Positions 1 through 7,349 of a DNA stretch of 40,369 bases are shown here, piece after piece. Every line of letters starts with the position of its first letter. The stretch's first letter is position 1. The position numbers and the translations under genes are program-made. The DNA comes from an uncultured Prevotellaceae bacterium (GTDB taxonomy: Bacteria > Bacteroidota > Bacteroidia > Bacteroidales > Bacteroidaceae). The DNA lies in the NCBI GenBank assembly GCA_902781315.1, contig CACZIT010000035.1, positions 1 to 40,369 of the forward strand, in the 5' to 3' direction. The notes under the pieces were generated by a model that made no database searches, was not told where the DNA came from, and was given only the letters and a program-made list of their open reading frames with translations.

Positions 1-52
1 CTTGCGCCGATGGTACTGCAATGCAATGTGGGAGAGTAGGTAGCCGCCATCT
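1..52 (+). rRNA. rrf: 5S ribosomal RNA, 3' end (partial)
   Basis: The first bases carry the conserved 3' part of bacterial 5S rRNA: a GCGCCGATGGTACTGC-like segment, then GGGAGAGTAGG and a GCCGCCA-type end. The 5' part lies outside the window. Two strong terminators follow at once, as expected at the end of an rRNA operon. The exact 3' end is uncertain by a few bases. Confidence 0.9.
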
Positions 53-62
53 TTTAAGAGTG

Positions 63-97
63 AGCCCTGAGGTCATCGTGATCTCAGGGCTTTTTTG
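63..97 (+). terminator. Intrinsic terminator of the rRNA operon
   Basis: A 12-bp stem (63-74 with 80-91, one G-U pair) built on AGCCCTGAG/CTCAGGGCT has a 5-nt loop and runs into TTTTTT. It ends the rRNA transcript. Confidence 0.92.
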
Positions 98-103
98 TTT
101 GAT

Positions 104-145
104 GAGCCTTACACCTCAGCAATGATGTGTACGGCTCTTTTTTTT
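104..145 (+). terminator. Second, back-up intrinsic terminator
   Basis: GAGCC (104-108) pairs with GGCTC (133-137), and after one mismatch TACAC (110-114) pairs with GTGTA (127-131). A run of eight T follows. Together with the hairpin at 63-97 it forms a tandem terminator. Confidence 0.85.
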
Positions 146-321
146 GCCTATTCGTTTAGTTGTATTTGTTAAAAAACGCTTTGAAGGTGGAATGTAAATA
201 GGTGAGTGCAGGTGTTGCTTTTCTGGTTGTAGTAGTGGCTTTACAGAGTTGATGTAAATCAAAAAGCATTGATTTTCAATGGTTTATAATTCTTAAAAAA
301 GTAGAAAAGGATGCATAATAC

Positions 322-352
322 TTGTTTGTTTAAAAAGTTTTTCGTACCTTTG
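322..352 (+). promoter_or_regulatory. Bacteroidota sigma-A promoter for the 553-999 gene
   Basis: A -33 TTG (322-324) is followed after 20 bp by TACCTTTG (345-352), a match to TAnnTTTG. Transcription should begin near 357-359. That leaves an unusually long leader of about 195 nt before the start codon. Bases 146-321 hold no gene or repeat that I can see. Confidence 0.8.
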
Positions 353-355
353 CAG

Positions 356-457
356 CCGAATAAAAGATAATGCTTCCTTTTGTTTCGGAAGGTTATCGGT
401 TAAAATTCTAATGGAGTTAGAGTGATTAAAGGATTCACGGAATAGGTTTTTATTCGG
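356..457 (+). promoter_or_regulatory. Candidate structured RNA in the 5' leader
   Basis: A 10-bp helix pairs CCGAATAAAA (356-365) with TTTTATTCGG (448-457) and starts almost at the predicted transcription start. It encloses three local hairpins: 367-377 with 387-396 (one bulge), 405-411 with 417-423, and 433-436 with 440-443. The result is a compact multi-branch junction. I do not recognise it as a known riboswitch class. Bases 458-552 have a weaker GGCAT/ATGCC pairing and no U-run terminator. Confidence 0.45.
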
Positions 458-552
458 AAACCATCGTTATTCTCTCCTTTTGCAATCAATGCTGATCGCT
501 CGTGGGCATGTGCTGCTTTTTCTGATGCCTGTGACTCCCTAAAAATAATGTT

Positions 553-999
553 ATGAAGAGAAAGTTTTTTTATGCCTTGGTGGCATTAATGATTTTACTG
601 GCGAACCCACATTCTGCTCTGGCAGCAGGCAATGGTAGTAGGACAACGGCTAAGAACTTCGATTGGACTCCAGTGATGGAAGCTATTATTGAGGTAGAGA
701 GCAACGGAAATCATCGTGCAAAGAACGGCAATCAAGTCGGTGCAATGCAGATAACTCCGATTTTGGTGGCAGACTGTAATGAAATACTGAAGCAGAGAAA
801 AAGCACGAAACGCTATCAGTTATCAGACAGGCTGGACGTGAAGAAGTCGAAGGAGATGTTTTTGCTCATACAGTCGTGGTATAACCCGAAGAATAACGTG
901 GAGAAGGCTATTCGTTCTTGGAACGGCGGCGTTAACTACAGCGTGAAGCATACGCAGCGTTATTACGAGAAGGTTATGAAAATATTGAGAAAGCAATAA
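553..999 (+). CDS. Secreted lytic-transglycosylase-like (SLT fold) protein
   Basis: A 148-residue protein with a Sec signal peptide (KRK, then a hydrophobic core to about residue 24, ALAA cleavage region). The mature part looks like a minimal lysozyme-fold SLT domain. IIEVESNG (residues 45-52) holds the likely catalytic Glu49, GAMQI (63-67) matches the GxMQ motif, and RSWNGG near residue 121 resembles the AxxYNxG region. Such enzymes cleave the glycan strand of peptidoglycan in the periplasm. It is short for the family and has no LysM or other wall-binding domain. It is a single-gene unit with its own promoter, long leader and terminator. The fold assignment is fairly safe; activity is inferred. 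Confidence 0.78.
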   Translation: MKRKFFYALVALMILLANPHSALAAGNGSRTTAKNFDWTPVMEAIIEVESNGNHRAKNGNQVGAMQITPILVADCNEILKQRKSTKRYQLSDRLDVKKSKEMFLLIQSWYNPKNNVEKAIRSWNGGVNYSVKHTQRYYEKVMKILRKQ

Positions 1000-1009
1000 A
1001 GTGTATAGA

Positions 1010-1053
1010 AGCCGGTCATGATCCTGCGATGGGATTGTGGCCGGCTTTTTTTG
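1010..1053 (+). terminator. Intrinsic terminator
   Basis: AGCCGG (1010-1015) pairs with CCGGCT (1041-1046), with an inner ATCC/GGAT helix, followed by a T run. It ends the transglycosylase-like gene. Confidence 0.88.
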
Positions 1054-1077
1054 TAAAATGAAAAAAATAGCAATGTT

Positions 1078-1110
1078 TTTGTTGTGTAATCTATTTTTTT
1101 TGTATCTTTG
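1078..1110 (+). promoter_or_regulatory. Promoter of lemA-M48 operon
   Basis: TTTG (1078-1081) and TATCTTTG (1103-1110), 21 bp apart, fit the Bacteroidota promoter consensus. The start site should be near 1117, about 36 nt before the lemA start codon. Confidence 0.82.
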
Positions 1111-1152
1111 CGGTATCTTTTATCTATCATAACTAAAAAAGTAACTTAGACC

Positions 1153-1719
1153 ATGACAATTCTGTTGATTATCATTGCAGGCGTCGTACTGCTGGGACTT
1201 TGGGCAGTTGGTGTGTACAACAATCTTGTGAAGTTGCGCAACAACCGCGAGAATGCATTTGCCAATATCGATGTACAGTTAAAGCAGCGCCATGACCTTG
1301 TGGGACAGTTGGTGGCTGTAGTGAAGGGTTATGCCGAGCATGAGAAGGAAGTGTTGACACGTGTCACTGAGGCTCGTTCAGCAGCTATCAATGCCTCATC
1401 GATTGGCGAGAAGATCAACGCTGAGAATGCGCTGACACAGGCGCTGTCGGGACTGAAGATTTCCCTGGAGGCTTATCCAGATCTGAAGGCGAACCAGAAT
1501 TTCCTGCAGTTGCAGACCGAGATTGCCGATATCGAGAACAAACTGGCCGCCGTTCGCCGTTACTTCAATACCGCTACTCGCGAATTCAACAATGCCGTGC
1601 AGACGTTCCCGTCGAACATCTTTGCCAATATGTTCGGATTCCACAAGGAGCCGATGTTCGAGGTGTCGAAGGAAGAGCGTTCCGACCTTGACAAGGCACC
1701 GGAGATCAATTTTAATTGA
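1153..1719 (+). CDS. lemA: LemA family protein
   Basis: A 188-residue protein with one N-terminal membrane segment (about residues 2-21), then the LemA signature: YNNLVKLRNN, AFANIDVQLKQRHDL and VKGYAEHEKEVL. The rest is predicted to be a long helical bundle. LemA proteins are membrane-anchored; their biochemical role is not settled. The gene is followed 42 bp later by an M48 metalloprotease on the same strand, a pairing common in Bacteroidota that suggests linked work in envelope quality control. The start is set by the promoter 40 bp upstream and by the usual LemA N-terminus. The C-terminal FHKEPMFEVSKEERSDLDKAP matches the family ending, so the gene is intact. Confidence 0.93.
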   Translation: MTILLIIIAGVVLLGLWAVGVYNNLVKLRNNRENAFANIDVQLKQRHDLVGQLVAVVKGYAEHEKEVLTRVTEARSAAINASSIGEKINAENALTQALSGLKISLEAYPDLKANQNFLQLQTEIADIENKLAAVRRYFNTATREFNNAVQTFPSNIFANMFGFHKEPMFEVSKEERSDLDKAPEINFN

Positions 1720-1761
1720 AAAATGGGAATTGAAAGTTCTGGTTTGGCGTAGCTGAATAAG

Positions 1762-2766
1762 ATGAAGTACGTTGGCATACAGACGCAAATTCGTCGCAAC
1801 AACATGAAAAGCGTTCTGTTGTTGCTGTTGTTTCCTGTCATTATCCTCGGCATGGTCTGGATATTCCTGGCCGTGCTGAGCTATATGGGAAACGGCTACT
1901 ACGATGACTACGGCAACTTTGTCAATCAAGTGGATATGGCCCATGTCAACTACTATTTCTTGCAGTCGTTGCCGTGGGTGGTAGGTGGAGTGGGGCTGTG
2001 GTTCCTTATAGCCTATTTTTCCAATGCCGCTATGATACGTCGAGCCGTTGGAGCCCGGCCGTTGGAGCGTCGCGAGAATCCACGCATATATAATATTGTG
2101 GAGAATCTCTGTATGACGTGTGGTATGGAGATGCCGAAGATCAATGTTGTTGACGACCCTCAACTAAACGCTTTCGCCAGTGGAATCGACAAAAACAGTT
2201 ACACCGTCACCGTGACAACGGGGTTGGCCAGTCGCCTTACAGACGACGAGCTTGCGGGGGTGCTGGGCCATGAGTTGACCCACATTCGCAATCGCGACAC
2301 GCGTCTGCTCATCACGAGCATCATCTTCGTGGGTATTGTCTCTACGGTGTTGAGCGTCTCGGCTCGGCTGATGAACAACGTGATGGTGTTTGGCCGATAT
2401 AGTGACAGCGACCGCGACGGGCGTGGCACGGGGCTTTCGCTCATCCTCATCATGATTGTGGCAATAATCTGCATGGCCATCGCCTATTTCTTTACATTGC
2501 TCACGCGCTTCGCCATCTCCCGCAAGCGCGAGTATATGGCCGATGCCGGTGGTGCCGAGCTTTGTGGCGACCCACTGGCACTGGCTTCGGCTCTGCGAAA
2601 GATTTCAGACGATCCTGGTCTGCAAAACACGCAGCGCGACGATGTGGCCCAGCTTTTCATTATCCATCCGCAAGGCCTTACTTCCGGCTTTTCCTCTTTC
2701 TTCACTTCGCTCTTCTCCACTCATCCTCCCACGGAGAAACGCATCCAGGTGCTTGAGCAGTTCTGA
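1762..2766 (+). CDS. htpX: M48 family (HtpX-like) membrane zinc metalloprotease
   Basis: A 334-residue integral membrane protease. HELTH (residues 170-174) gives two zinc-binding His and the catalytic Glu, and EYMAD (257-261) gives the third ligand. Hydrophobic segments lie near residues 17-40, 71-90, 184-203 and 225-248. HtpX-type enzymes degrade misfolded membrane proteins at the cytoplasmic face. An alternative start at 1804 would begin with MKSVLLLLL; I chose 1762 because the MKYVGIQTQI N-terminus resembles homologues as I remember them. Probably co-transcribed with lemA. Assignment to M48 is firm; the name htpX is by similarity. Confidence 0.9.
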   Translation: MKYVGIQTQIRRNNMKSVLLLLLFPVIILGMVWIFLAVLSYMGNGYYDDYGNFVNQVDMAHVNYYFLQSLPWVVGGVGLWFLIAYFSNAAMIRRAVGARPLERRENPRIYNIVENLCMTCGMEMPKINVVDDPQLNAFASGIDKNSYTVTVTTGLASRLTDDELAGVLGHELTHIRNRDTRLLITSIIFVGIVSTVLSVSARLMNNVMVFGRYSDSDRDGRGTGLSLILIMIVAIICMAIAYFFTLLTRFAISRKREYMADAGGAELCGDPLALASALRKISDDPGLQNTQRDDVAQLFIIHPQGLTSGFSSFFTSLFSTHPPTEKRIQVLEQF

Positions 2767-2799
2767 TGAAGGTTCTCATGAGTGGCTGAGTCATGTCAG

Positions 2800-2859
2800 C
2801 AAAACAGGCTGTTTTGTTGCGTAAAATAAGTTGTTTTATCGTGTAAAACAACTTATTTT
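2800..2859 (+). terminator. Two tandem hairpins ending the lemA-htpX operon
   Basis: The first hairpin is CAAAACA/TGTTTTG (2800-2806 with 2810-2816). The second is a perfect 16-bp stem (2823-2838 with 2844-2859) with a 5-nt loop TCGTG. The stems are A/T-rich and followed by CTTTTATAAAG. The second is symmetrical enough to act on both strands. The two hairpins share AAAACA/TGTTTT blocks, so one may derive from the other. Confidence 0.7.
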
Positions 2860-2905
2860 GCTTTTATAAAGCATTCGTTTCGTGAGGATTTTCCCTACAT
2901 AAATA

Positions 2906-2939
2906 AGCCCCCAGAAGTCTATACAAAGCTTCTGGGGGC
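2906..2939 (-). terminator. Intrinsic terminator of the tat operon
   Basis: A perfect 11-bp GC-rich stem, GCCCCCAGAAG (2907-2917) with CTTCTGGGGGC (2929-2939), has an 11-nt loop. On the minus strand it is followed by TTATTTATG. It lies about 40 bp past the stop of the last operon gene. Confidence 0.82.
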
Positions 2940-2980
2940 ACTATTATGACATGGCTCTACAGCCTACTGTGCAGGGCGTT

Positions 2981-4429
2981 TTATTCGTCGGCTGCTTCTT
3001 CCTTTGGTTGATGGGCCTCGAGGAACGAGCGGTTTTGCTTCAAATCTTCCACAAACTGGTCGATTTTCTGCAGTTCGCGCGGTATGCGGATGTTCTGGGG
3101 ACAATGAGGCTCGCACTGGCCACATTGGATGCAGTGGTTGGCCTGTCGCAGGCGAGGCACAGCACGGTCGAGTCCGATGAGGTACTGCCGGCGCAGTTTC
3201 ATGTACTCGGGGTCCATCACATCAGTGGGCAGTGTACCCTCGTTTTTGCATTTATTATAATGTACGAAGATGCCGGGAATGTCGAGTCCGTAGGGGCAGG
3301 GCATGCAGTACTTGCAGTCGTTGCAGGGAATGTTCTGCATGGAGAACAGCTTGCGGGCGATGTCGTCGTCGAGGAAGCGTTGTTCCTGCTCGTTGAGAGG
3401 CTTCAGGGGACAGTAGGAAAGGAGGTTGTCACGGAGGTGCTCCATATAGGTCATGCCCGAAAGCACGGTGAGCACGCCCTCTGGCGTACCGGCATAGCGG
3501 AATGCCCATGAGGCTACGCTGTGTTCGGGATCGCGCTGCTTCAGTTCGTTGGCCACGAACTGCGGCACGTTGGCCAATCGGCCTCCGATCAGAGGCTCCA
3601 TAATGACGGCAGGGATGCCGCGCTTCTGTAGTTCGGCATAGAGATAGGAGGCGTCGGTGTTGCTGTCGTTAATCTCGTTGGCGTAGTCCCAGTCGAGGTA
3701 GTTCAGCTCGATCTGCACGAAGTCCCACTTGTATTTGTCATGCCAGGAAAGAAGCGTGTCGAACACCTCGACGTCGCCGTGGTAGGAGAAACCGAGGTTG
3801 CGTATGCGCCCTGCTTTGCGCTCTTCCACGAGGTAGTCGAGCATGCCGTTTTCCATGTAGCGGGTGTTGAAGGCATCCATGCCGCCACCTCCGATACTAT
3901 GCAGGAGGTAGTAGTCGATGTAGTCGACCTGCAATTCCTTCATAGAGTTGTGGTACATTTCTATGCTGCCTTCACGCGTCTGCGTCTCGGGCGAGAAGTT
4001 AGAGAGCTTCGTGGCCACAAAGTACTCGCTGCGCTTGTGGCGATGAAGGGCGATGCCCGTGCAGCGTTCGGAGAGTCCGCGGCAGTAGGCGGGGGATGTG
4101 TCGAAATAGTTCAGGCCGTGCTCAATGGCATAGTCCACCTGTCGATTGATCATTTCCTGGTCGAAGTCGGGGTCCTCGCCTTCCTTGGCGTTAGGCAAAG
4201 TCGGAAGTCGCATCATTCCGTAGCCCAGTAGCGACACGCGGTCGCCGGTAGTGGGATTCTGGCGATAGGTCATCTTGCCCTTAGGGGGTTCCACTTGCTT
4301 CTTATATTCGTCGGCAATGGCCTGTTGCTTCTTGCTCTTGCAGCCTGTGACGGCGGCTGTCGTTGCTATGGCTCCAGCCCCGAAGAGCTTCAGGAAGCCG
4401 CGGCGGGATATGTTGTTGTCTTTCGTCAT
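2981..4429 (-). CDS. Tat-exported lipoprotein aldo/keto reductase with C-terminal 4Fe-4S domain
   Basis: A 482-residue protein. The N-terminus SRRGFLK (residues 8-14) is a clear twin-arginine signal, ending in a lipobox (VTGC, Cys30), so it should be folded in the cytoplasm, exported by Tat and lipidated. The middle is an aldo/keto reductase barrel: FDTSPAY holds the Asp and Tyr, VATKLS the Lys and YYLLHS the His of the catalytic tetrad. The C-terminus carries CNDCKYCMPCP and CIQCGQCEPHCP, which can hold two 4Fe-4S clusters. Electrons probably come from, or go to, the Fe-S membrane protein encoded just upstream (46-bp gap). The substrate is unknown. An exported Fe-S reductase fits well with tatA and tatC in the same operon. 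Confidence 0.9.
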   Translation of the reverse strand: MTKDNNISRRGFLKLFGAGAIATTAAVTGCKSKKQQAIADEYKKQVEPPKGKMTYRQNPTTGDRVSLLGYGMMRLPTLPNAKEGEDPDFDQEMINRQVDYAIEHGLNYFDTSPAYCRGLSERCTGIALHRHKRSEYFVATKLSNFSPETQTREGSIEMYHNSMKELQVDYIDYYLLHSIGGGGMDAFNTRYMENGMLDYLVEERKAGRIRNLGFSYHGDVEVFDTLLSWHDKYKWDFVQIELNYLDWDYANEINDSNTDASYLYAELQKRGIPAVIMEPLIGGRLANVPQFVANELKQRDPEHSVASWAFRYAGTPEGVLTVLSGMTYMEHLRDNLLSYCPLKPLNEQEQRFLDDDIARKLFSMQNIPCNDCKYCMPCPYGLDIPGIFVHYNKCKNEGTLPTDVMDPEYMKLRRQYLIGLDRAVPRLRQANHCIQCGQCEPHCPQNIRIPRELQKIDQFVEDLKQNRSFLEAHQPKEEAADE

Positions 4430-4475
4430 TATCTTGTTGATTTTTGGAGTGTAGTTGAGAACCTATTGTGGTTTG

Positions 4476-5969
4476 TTAAACTTCGCGATGGACTTCGTGT
4501 CCTTCGACATAGATAGCCGGGAAGGGCCGGGAAGGACAGAGATTTTCGCAGGCACCGCAACCAATGCAACGGTTTTCGTTGACGGCAGGCACGTAGGGCG
4601 ATTCTTCGTTGTCGGGATCGCTGGGCACCATCTCAATGGCACCCGTCGGGCAGTGGCGTGCGCAGTTGCCGCATTCCACGCCGTCGGTCAGCACGAGGCA
4701 GTTTTTCTTTATCCATACGGCATGGCCAATCTGCGTGGATGCTTTCACCTCCGGCGTGATAGGCTTGATAGCTCCAGCCGGGCATACCTCAGAGCAGCGG
4801 TTGCATTCGGGGCGGCAATAGCCCAGTTCGTAGCTCATCGTAGGCAACATCAGGTGCATGAGGTCGGTCGACGGGCGCAGCACTTGGTTCGGACATTCCG
4901 AGACGCAGAGCTGGCAACCCGTGCAGTGCTGGGCAAAGTTTTTGGCAGAAAGCGAACCTGGAGGCGTGATGGGTGTTTGGCGTGTGGGGATGGCCTTTTC
5001 CTTGATCTCGGCGAATCCGCCATCAACCTTTTTCTTCTCCTGAGCGAGTGCTGACGTGGCAATGAGCCCACTTGCGAGAAGGAATGAGCGGCGTGAAGAG
5101 TCGGCGCTATGATTAGGCTGGCTGGCCTGACTGGTTTTCTTTGCGTGGCTGGGCTTCATGGAATAATGCAGGGCATCGAAGTTACACTTGCTGATGCAGT
5201 CGCCACAGACCACACAGCGTGAATAGTCTACCTTGTGGTTTTTGAAGTCGATGCACGAGGCTTTGCAGTTTTTGGTGCAGAGCGAGCAGTTGCGGCATTT
5301 CTCTTCGTCGAAGCGAATCTTGAAAAGCGAGAAACGGGCCAGGAAGGAGAGCACCGTGCCCACGGGGCAGATGGTGTTGCAATAGGTGCGGCCGTTTCGC
5401 CATGCCAATGGGAAGAGTATCAGAACGGTCAATACGGCAATAGCCAGGACTGCTCCGAACGACGGCAGCAGCACGTCGACCGAATAGAAGGCATAGCTGT
5501 CGATGCGTTCGGCAATGGCAGCCAGACCGTTGTTGCAGAGTTTCCAGAGGGGCTGGAAGATGGTGGTGGCGATGCGGCCAAAGGCAGAGTAGGGGGCCAG
5601 CAACTGTACGATAGTGCCCACACCAGCTGCCAGCGCCACGATGAATACGGCGAGCACCGAATAGCGCAGCCACGTAAGAGGCTGCGAGTAGGTGTAGCGG
5701 TTTTTCTTCGCCCGCTTGCCCAGTCGGGCAATGAGGTCTTGGAACACGCCCAGAGGACAGATGACCGAGCAGTAGATGCGCCCGAAAACTAGCGTCAGCA
5801 CCACGAGGGCAATGACCACGAGGGCGTTCAGCGCCAGAACGGCGGGCAGGAACTGCACCTTTGCCATCCACGAGAGCCAGCGATGGGCTGTGCCCGTGAA
5901 GTCGAGGAAGAGCAGCGTGATGCCGATGAAGAACACCAGGGCGAGAATGGTACGGATTTTCTTTAACAT
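4476..5969 (-). CDS. Membrane polyferredoxin: NapH-like part fused through an internal Tat signal to a NapG-like part
   Basis: A 497-residue protein in two halves. Residues 1-275 resemble NapH: membrane segments near 6-24, 41-63, 101-122 and 166-190, the paired motifs YCSVICPLG (66-74) and YCNTICPVG (196-204), then two cluster sites, CRNCSLCTKNC (225-235) and CVVCGDCISKC (252-262). Residues 291-310 are SSRRSFLLASGLIATSALAQ, a twin-arginine signal placed inside the protein. Residues 349-479 resemble exported NapG/MauM ferredoxins: CTGCQLCVSEC, CRPECNRCSEVC, CGNCARHC, CIGCGACENLC. The simplest reading is one chain that carries electrons from the cytoplasmic side, through the membrane, to a Tat-exported polyferredoxin, and on to the downstream Tat reductase. 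The motifs are seen; the electron path is inferred. Confidence 0.88.
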   Translation of the reverse strand: MLKKIRTILALVFFIGITLLFLDFTGTAHRWLSWMAKVQFLPAVLALNALVVIALVVLTLVFGRIYCSVICPLGVFQDLIARLGKRAKKNRYTYSQPLTWLRYSVLAVFIVALAAGVGTIVQLLAPYSAFGRIATTIFQPLWKLCNNGLAAIAERIDSYAFYSVDVLLPSFGAVLAIAVLTVLILFPLAWRNGRTYCNTICPVGTVLSFLARFSLFKIRFDEEKCRNCSLCTKNCKASCIDFKNHKVDYSRCVVCGDCISKCNFDALHYSMKPSHAKKTSQASQPNHSADSSRRSFLLASGLIATSALAQEKKKVDGGFAEIKEKAIPTRQTPITPPGSLSAKNFAQHCTGCQLCVSECPNQVLRPSTDLMHLMLPTMSYELGYCRPECNRCSEVCPAGAIKPITPEVKASTQIGHAVWIKKNCLVLTDGVECGNCARHCPTGAIEMVPSDPDNEESPYVPAVNENRCIGCGACENLCPSRPFPAIYVEGHEVHREV

Positions 5970-5999
5970 GGGATTTTGGGGGATTTATGATTTACTGAT

Positions 6000-6779
6000 T
6001 TACGATTTCACTAAAAGAATGCTCAGTTCGTAGAGCAGCCAGATGGGTAAGGCGACAATCAGGAGCGTGAAGGCATCGGTGGTGGGGGTGATGATAGCTG
6101 CTACGATGAGGATTGCGATGACAGCATGGCGCCGATATTCGCGCATCTTCGAGCGGTTGAGCAGCCCCATGCGACCGAGTATCCAGCAGACAACGGGCAG
6201 TTCGAACACCAGTCCCATGACGAGGCTCATGGTGATGAGCGTGTCGATGTAGGACTGTAGCGTGAGCATGTTGGCCACATCGGGACTGACCTGATAGGTG
6301 CCAAGGAAGCGCACGGTGAGCGGGAAAATGAGTAGGTAGTTGAGCAGGGTGCCGATGGCAAACATCACGTAGGCCGACCCCACAATCTGCACGGCATAGT
6401 GGCGCTCCTTCTCATAGAGTGCCGGCGACACAAAGGCAAACACCTGATAGAGCACGTAGGGCGAAGCAACCAGCAGTCCTGCATAGAGGGCCACCTTCAG
6501 ATGAATCATGAATTGTTCGGTCAGCCCCGTGTTCATCAGTCCTACGACAAACGGCTCCACGCCCAGCAGCCGATAGGTCAGGAAGTCGCTCGATCGCGGT
6601 GCCAGCACCACGTCGAAGAGCGGTTCCTTCAGTGCGAACGCCACCACGCCCAACACCGCCGTCAGCGCCAGACAGCGCAGCAGTCGCGAGCGCAGTTCGT
6701 CGAGATGATCCCAGAACGTCATGCCTTCAGCCAGCTGCTGCGGTGACTGCGTCGTCACCTTTTCAGCATCGTCGCTCAT
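6000..6779 (-). CDS. tatC: Twin-arginine translocase subunit TatC
   Basis: A 259-residue polytopic protein. The N-terminus [18 protein letters not shown] matches the TatC signature that contacts the twin-arginine motif, and [50 protein letters not shown] is typical of the first periplasmic loop and following helix. Six membrane helices are visible. TatC binds the signal peptide and, with TatA, moves folded proteins across the inner membrane. The start codon overlaps the tatA stop by 4 bp (ATGA), and the Fe-S gene begins 30 bp after its stop. It is intact and of normal length. Confidence 0.96.
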   Translation of the reverse strand: MSDDAEKVTTQSPQQLAEGMTFWDHLDELRSRLLRCLALTAVLGVVAFALKEPLFDVVLAPRSSDFLTYRLLGVEPFVVGLMNTGLTEQFMIHLKVALYAGLLVASPYVLYQVFAFVSPALYEKERHYAVQIVGSAYVMFAIGTLLNYLLIFPLTVRFLGTYQVSPDVANMLTLQSYIDTLITMSLVMGLVFELPVVCWILGRMGLLNRSKMREYRRHAVIAILIVAAIITPTTDAFTLLIVALPIWLLYELSILLVKS

Positions 6780-6967
6780 TCCTTCTTAGCCTCTTCCTTC
6801 TTGTCGTTCAGGTCCTTCAATTCGTCGTCGACTTCCTTCATACCGTCCTTAAAGCTCTTCACGCCCTTTCCCAGTCCCTTCATGAGTTCGGGAATTTTCT
6901 TACCGCCGAAGAGCAGCAACACGATGAAAGCGATAATGAGGATTTCTTGCATGCCTAGTCCAAACAT
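6776..6967 (-). CDS. tatA: Twin-arginine translocase subunit TatA/E
   Basis: A 63-residue protein beginning [28 protein letters not shown]: a short membrane helix, the conserved FG-x-KK-PEL hinge, then an amphipathic helix and a charged tail. TatA polymers form the translocation path. An in-frame ATG at 7006 is rejected because it lies inside the predicted -7 promoter element; 6967 gives a normal TatA N-terminus and a leader of about 30 nt. No tatB is present here, so TatA probably serves both roles, as in minimal Tat systems. It overlaps tatC by 4 bp and heads a four-gene operon. Confidence 0.93.
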   Translation of the reverse strand: MFGLGMQEILIIAFIVLLLFGGKKIPELMKGLGKGVKSFKDGMKEVDDELKDLNDKKEEAKKE

Positions 6968-7003
6968 AATGCATTTGTCTTTAAAAGGTTTATAAACGTA
7001 GTG

Positions 7004-7034
7004 CAAATGTACATAAAAATCTGGAAACTACAAA
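7004..7034 (-). promoter_or_regulatory. Promoter of the tatA-tatC-FeS-AKR operon
   Basis: On the minus strand TTTG (7034-7031) and TACATTTG (7011-7004) are separated by 19 bp, matching the Bacteroidota consensus. The predicted start site is near 6998. It sits just after the tRNA terminator. Confidence 0.83.
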
Positions 7035-7042
7035 ATATTCAA

Positions 7043-7076
7043 CAAAAAAAGAAGCCTAAACCTAGTTTAGACTTCT
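7043..7076 (-). terminator. Terminator of the initiator tRNA gene
   Basis: On the minus strand a 12-position stem with one mismatch (7076-7065 with 7061-7050, AGAAG.CTAAAC type) and a 3-nt loop is followed by seven T. It starts 5 nt past the tRNA 3' end. Confidence 0.85.
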
Positions 7077-7081
7077 CTGAG

Positions 7082-7154
7082 TTGCGGAGGCAGGACTCGA
7101 ACATGCGACCTCCAGGTTATGAGCCTGGCGAGCTACCAACTGCTCCACTCCGCG
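7082..7154 (-). tRNA. Initiator tRNA-fMet (CAU)
   Basis: A 73-nt cloverleaf with anticodon CAT in the loop CTCATAA. The acceptor stem has the C1-A72 mismatch that marks bacterial initiators, and the D stem has A11-T24. The CCA end is not encoded. Two oddities: the anticodon stem has A29-G30-G31 paired with C39-C40-T41 rather than the usual three G-C pairs, and the T stem (GCATG/CCTGC) has a T52-C62 mismatch. Flanked by its own promoter (7178-7209) and terminator (7043-7076). Confidence 0.95.
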
Positions 7155-7177
7155 ATGTTATTTCTTGTAAGCGGGTG

Positions 7178-7209
7178 CAAAGGTACTGCTTTTTTTTGAA
7201 ATGTCCAAA
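7178..7209 (-). promoter_or_regulatory. Promoter of the initiator tRNA
   Basis: On the minus strand TTTG (7209-7206) and TACCTTTG (7185-7178) are 20 bp apart. The start site should fall near 7172, about 18 nt before the mature 5' end. Confidence 0.8.
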
Positions 7210-7265
7210 TATTGCGCGTATTATTTTTCAAAAAGATTGATTTTTCTCATTTTTAACCAGAATTA

Positions 7266-7297
7266 TTTGTGTGTTAAAAAGAAAAAGATTACTTTTG
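7266..7297 (+). promoter_or_regulatory. Promoter of tetR-fabG operon
   Basis: TTTG (7266-7269) and TACTTTTG (7290-7297) are 20 bp apart. The start site should be near 7303, about 47 nt before the regulator's start codon. Confidence 0.8.
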
Positions 7298-7320
7298 CAC
7301 ACAGCAATAGTGGTGTGCAA
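7295..7320 (+). promoter_or_regulatory. Probable TetR operator
   Basis: A perfect inverted repeat TTGCACAC (7295-7302) and GTGTGCAA (7313-7320) with a 10-bp spacer covers the end of the -7 element and the predicted start site. Size and symmetry fit a TetR-family dimer site, placed where binding would block the regulator's own promoter. Assignment to this regulator is inferred from position. Confidence 0.7.
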
Positions 7321-7349
7321 TTTTCATACATAAAAGAAAGGAAGACATC

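Noticed and set aside
356-552. A known riboswitch (TPP, SAM, cobalamin, c-di-GMP) in the leader
   Set aside because: I could not find the conserved core bases of any of these classes; only the pairing pattern supports an RNA structure.
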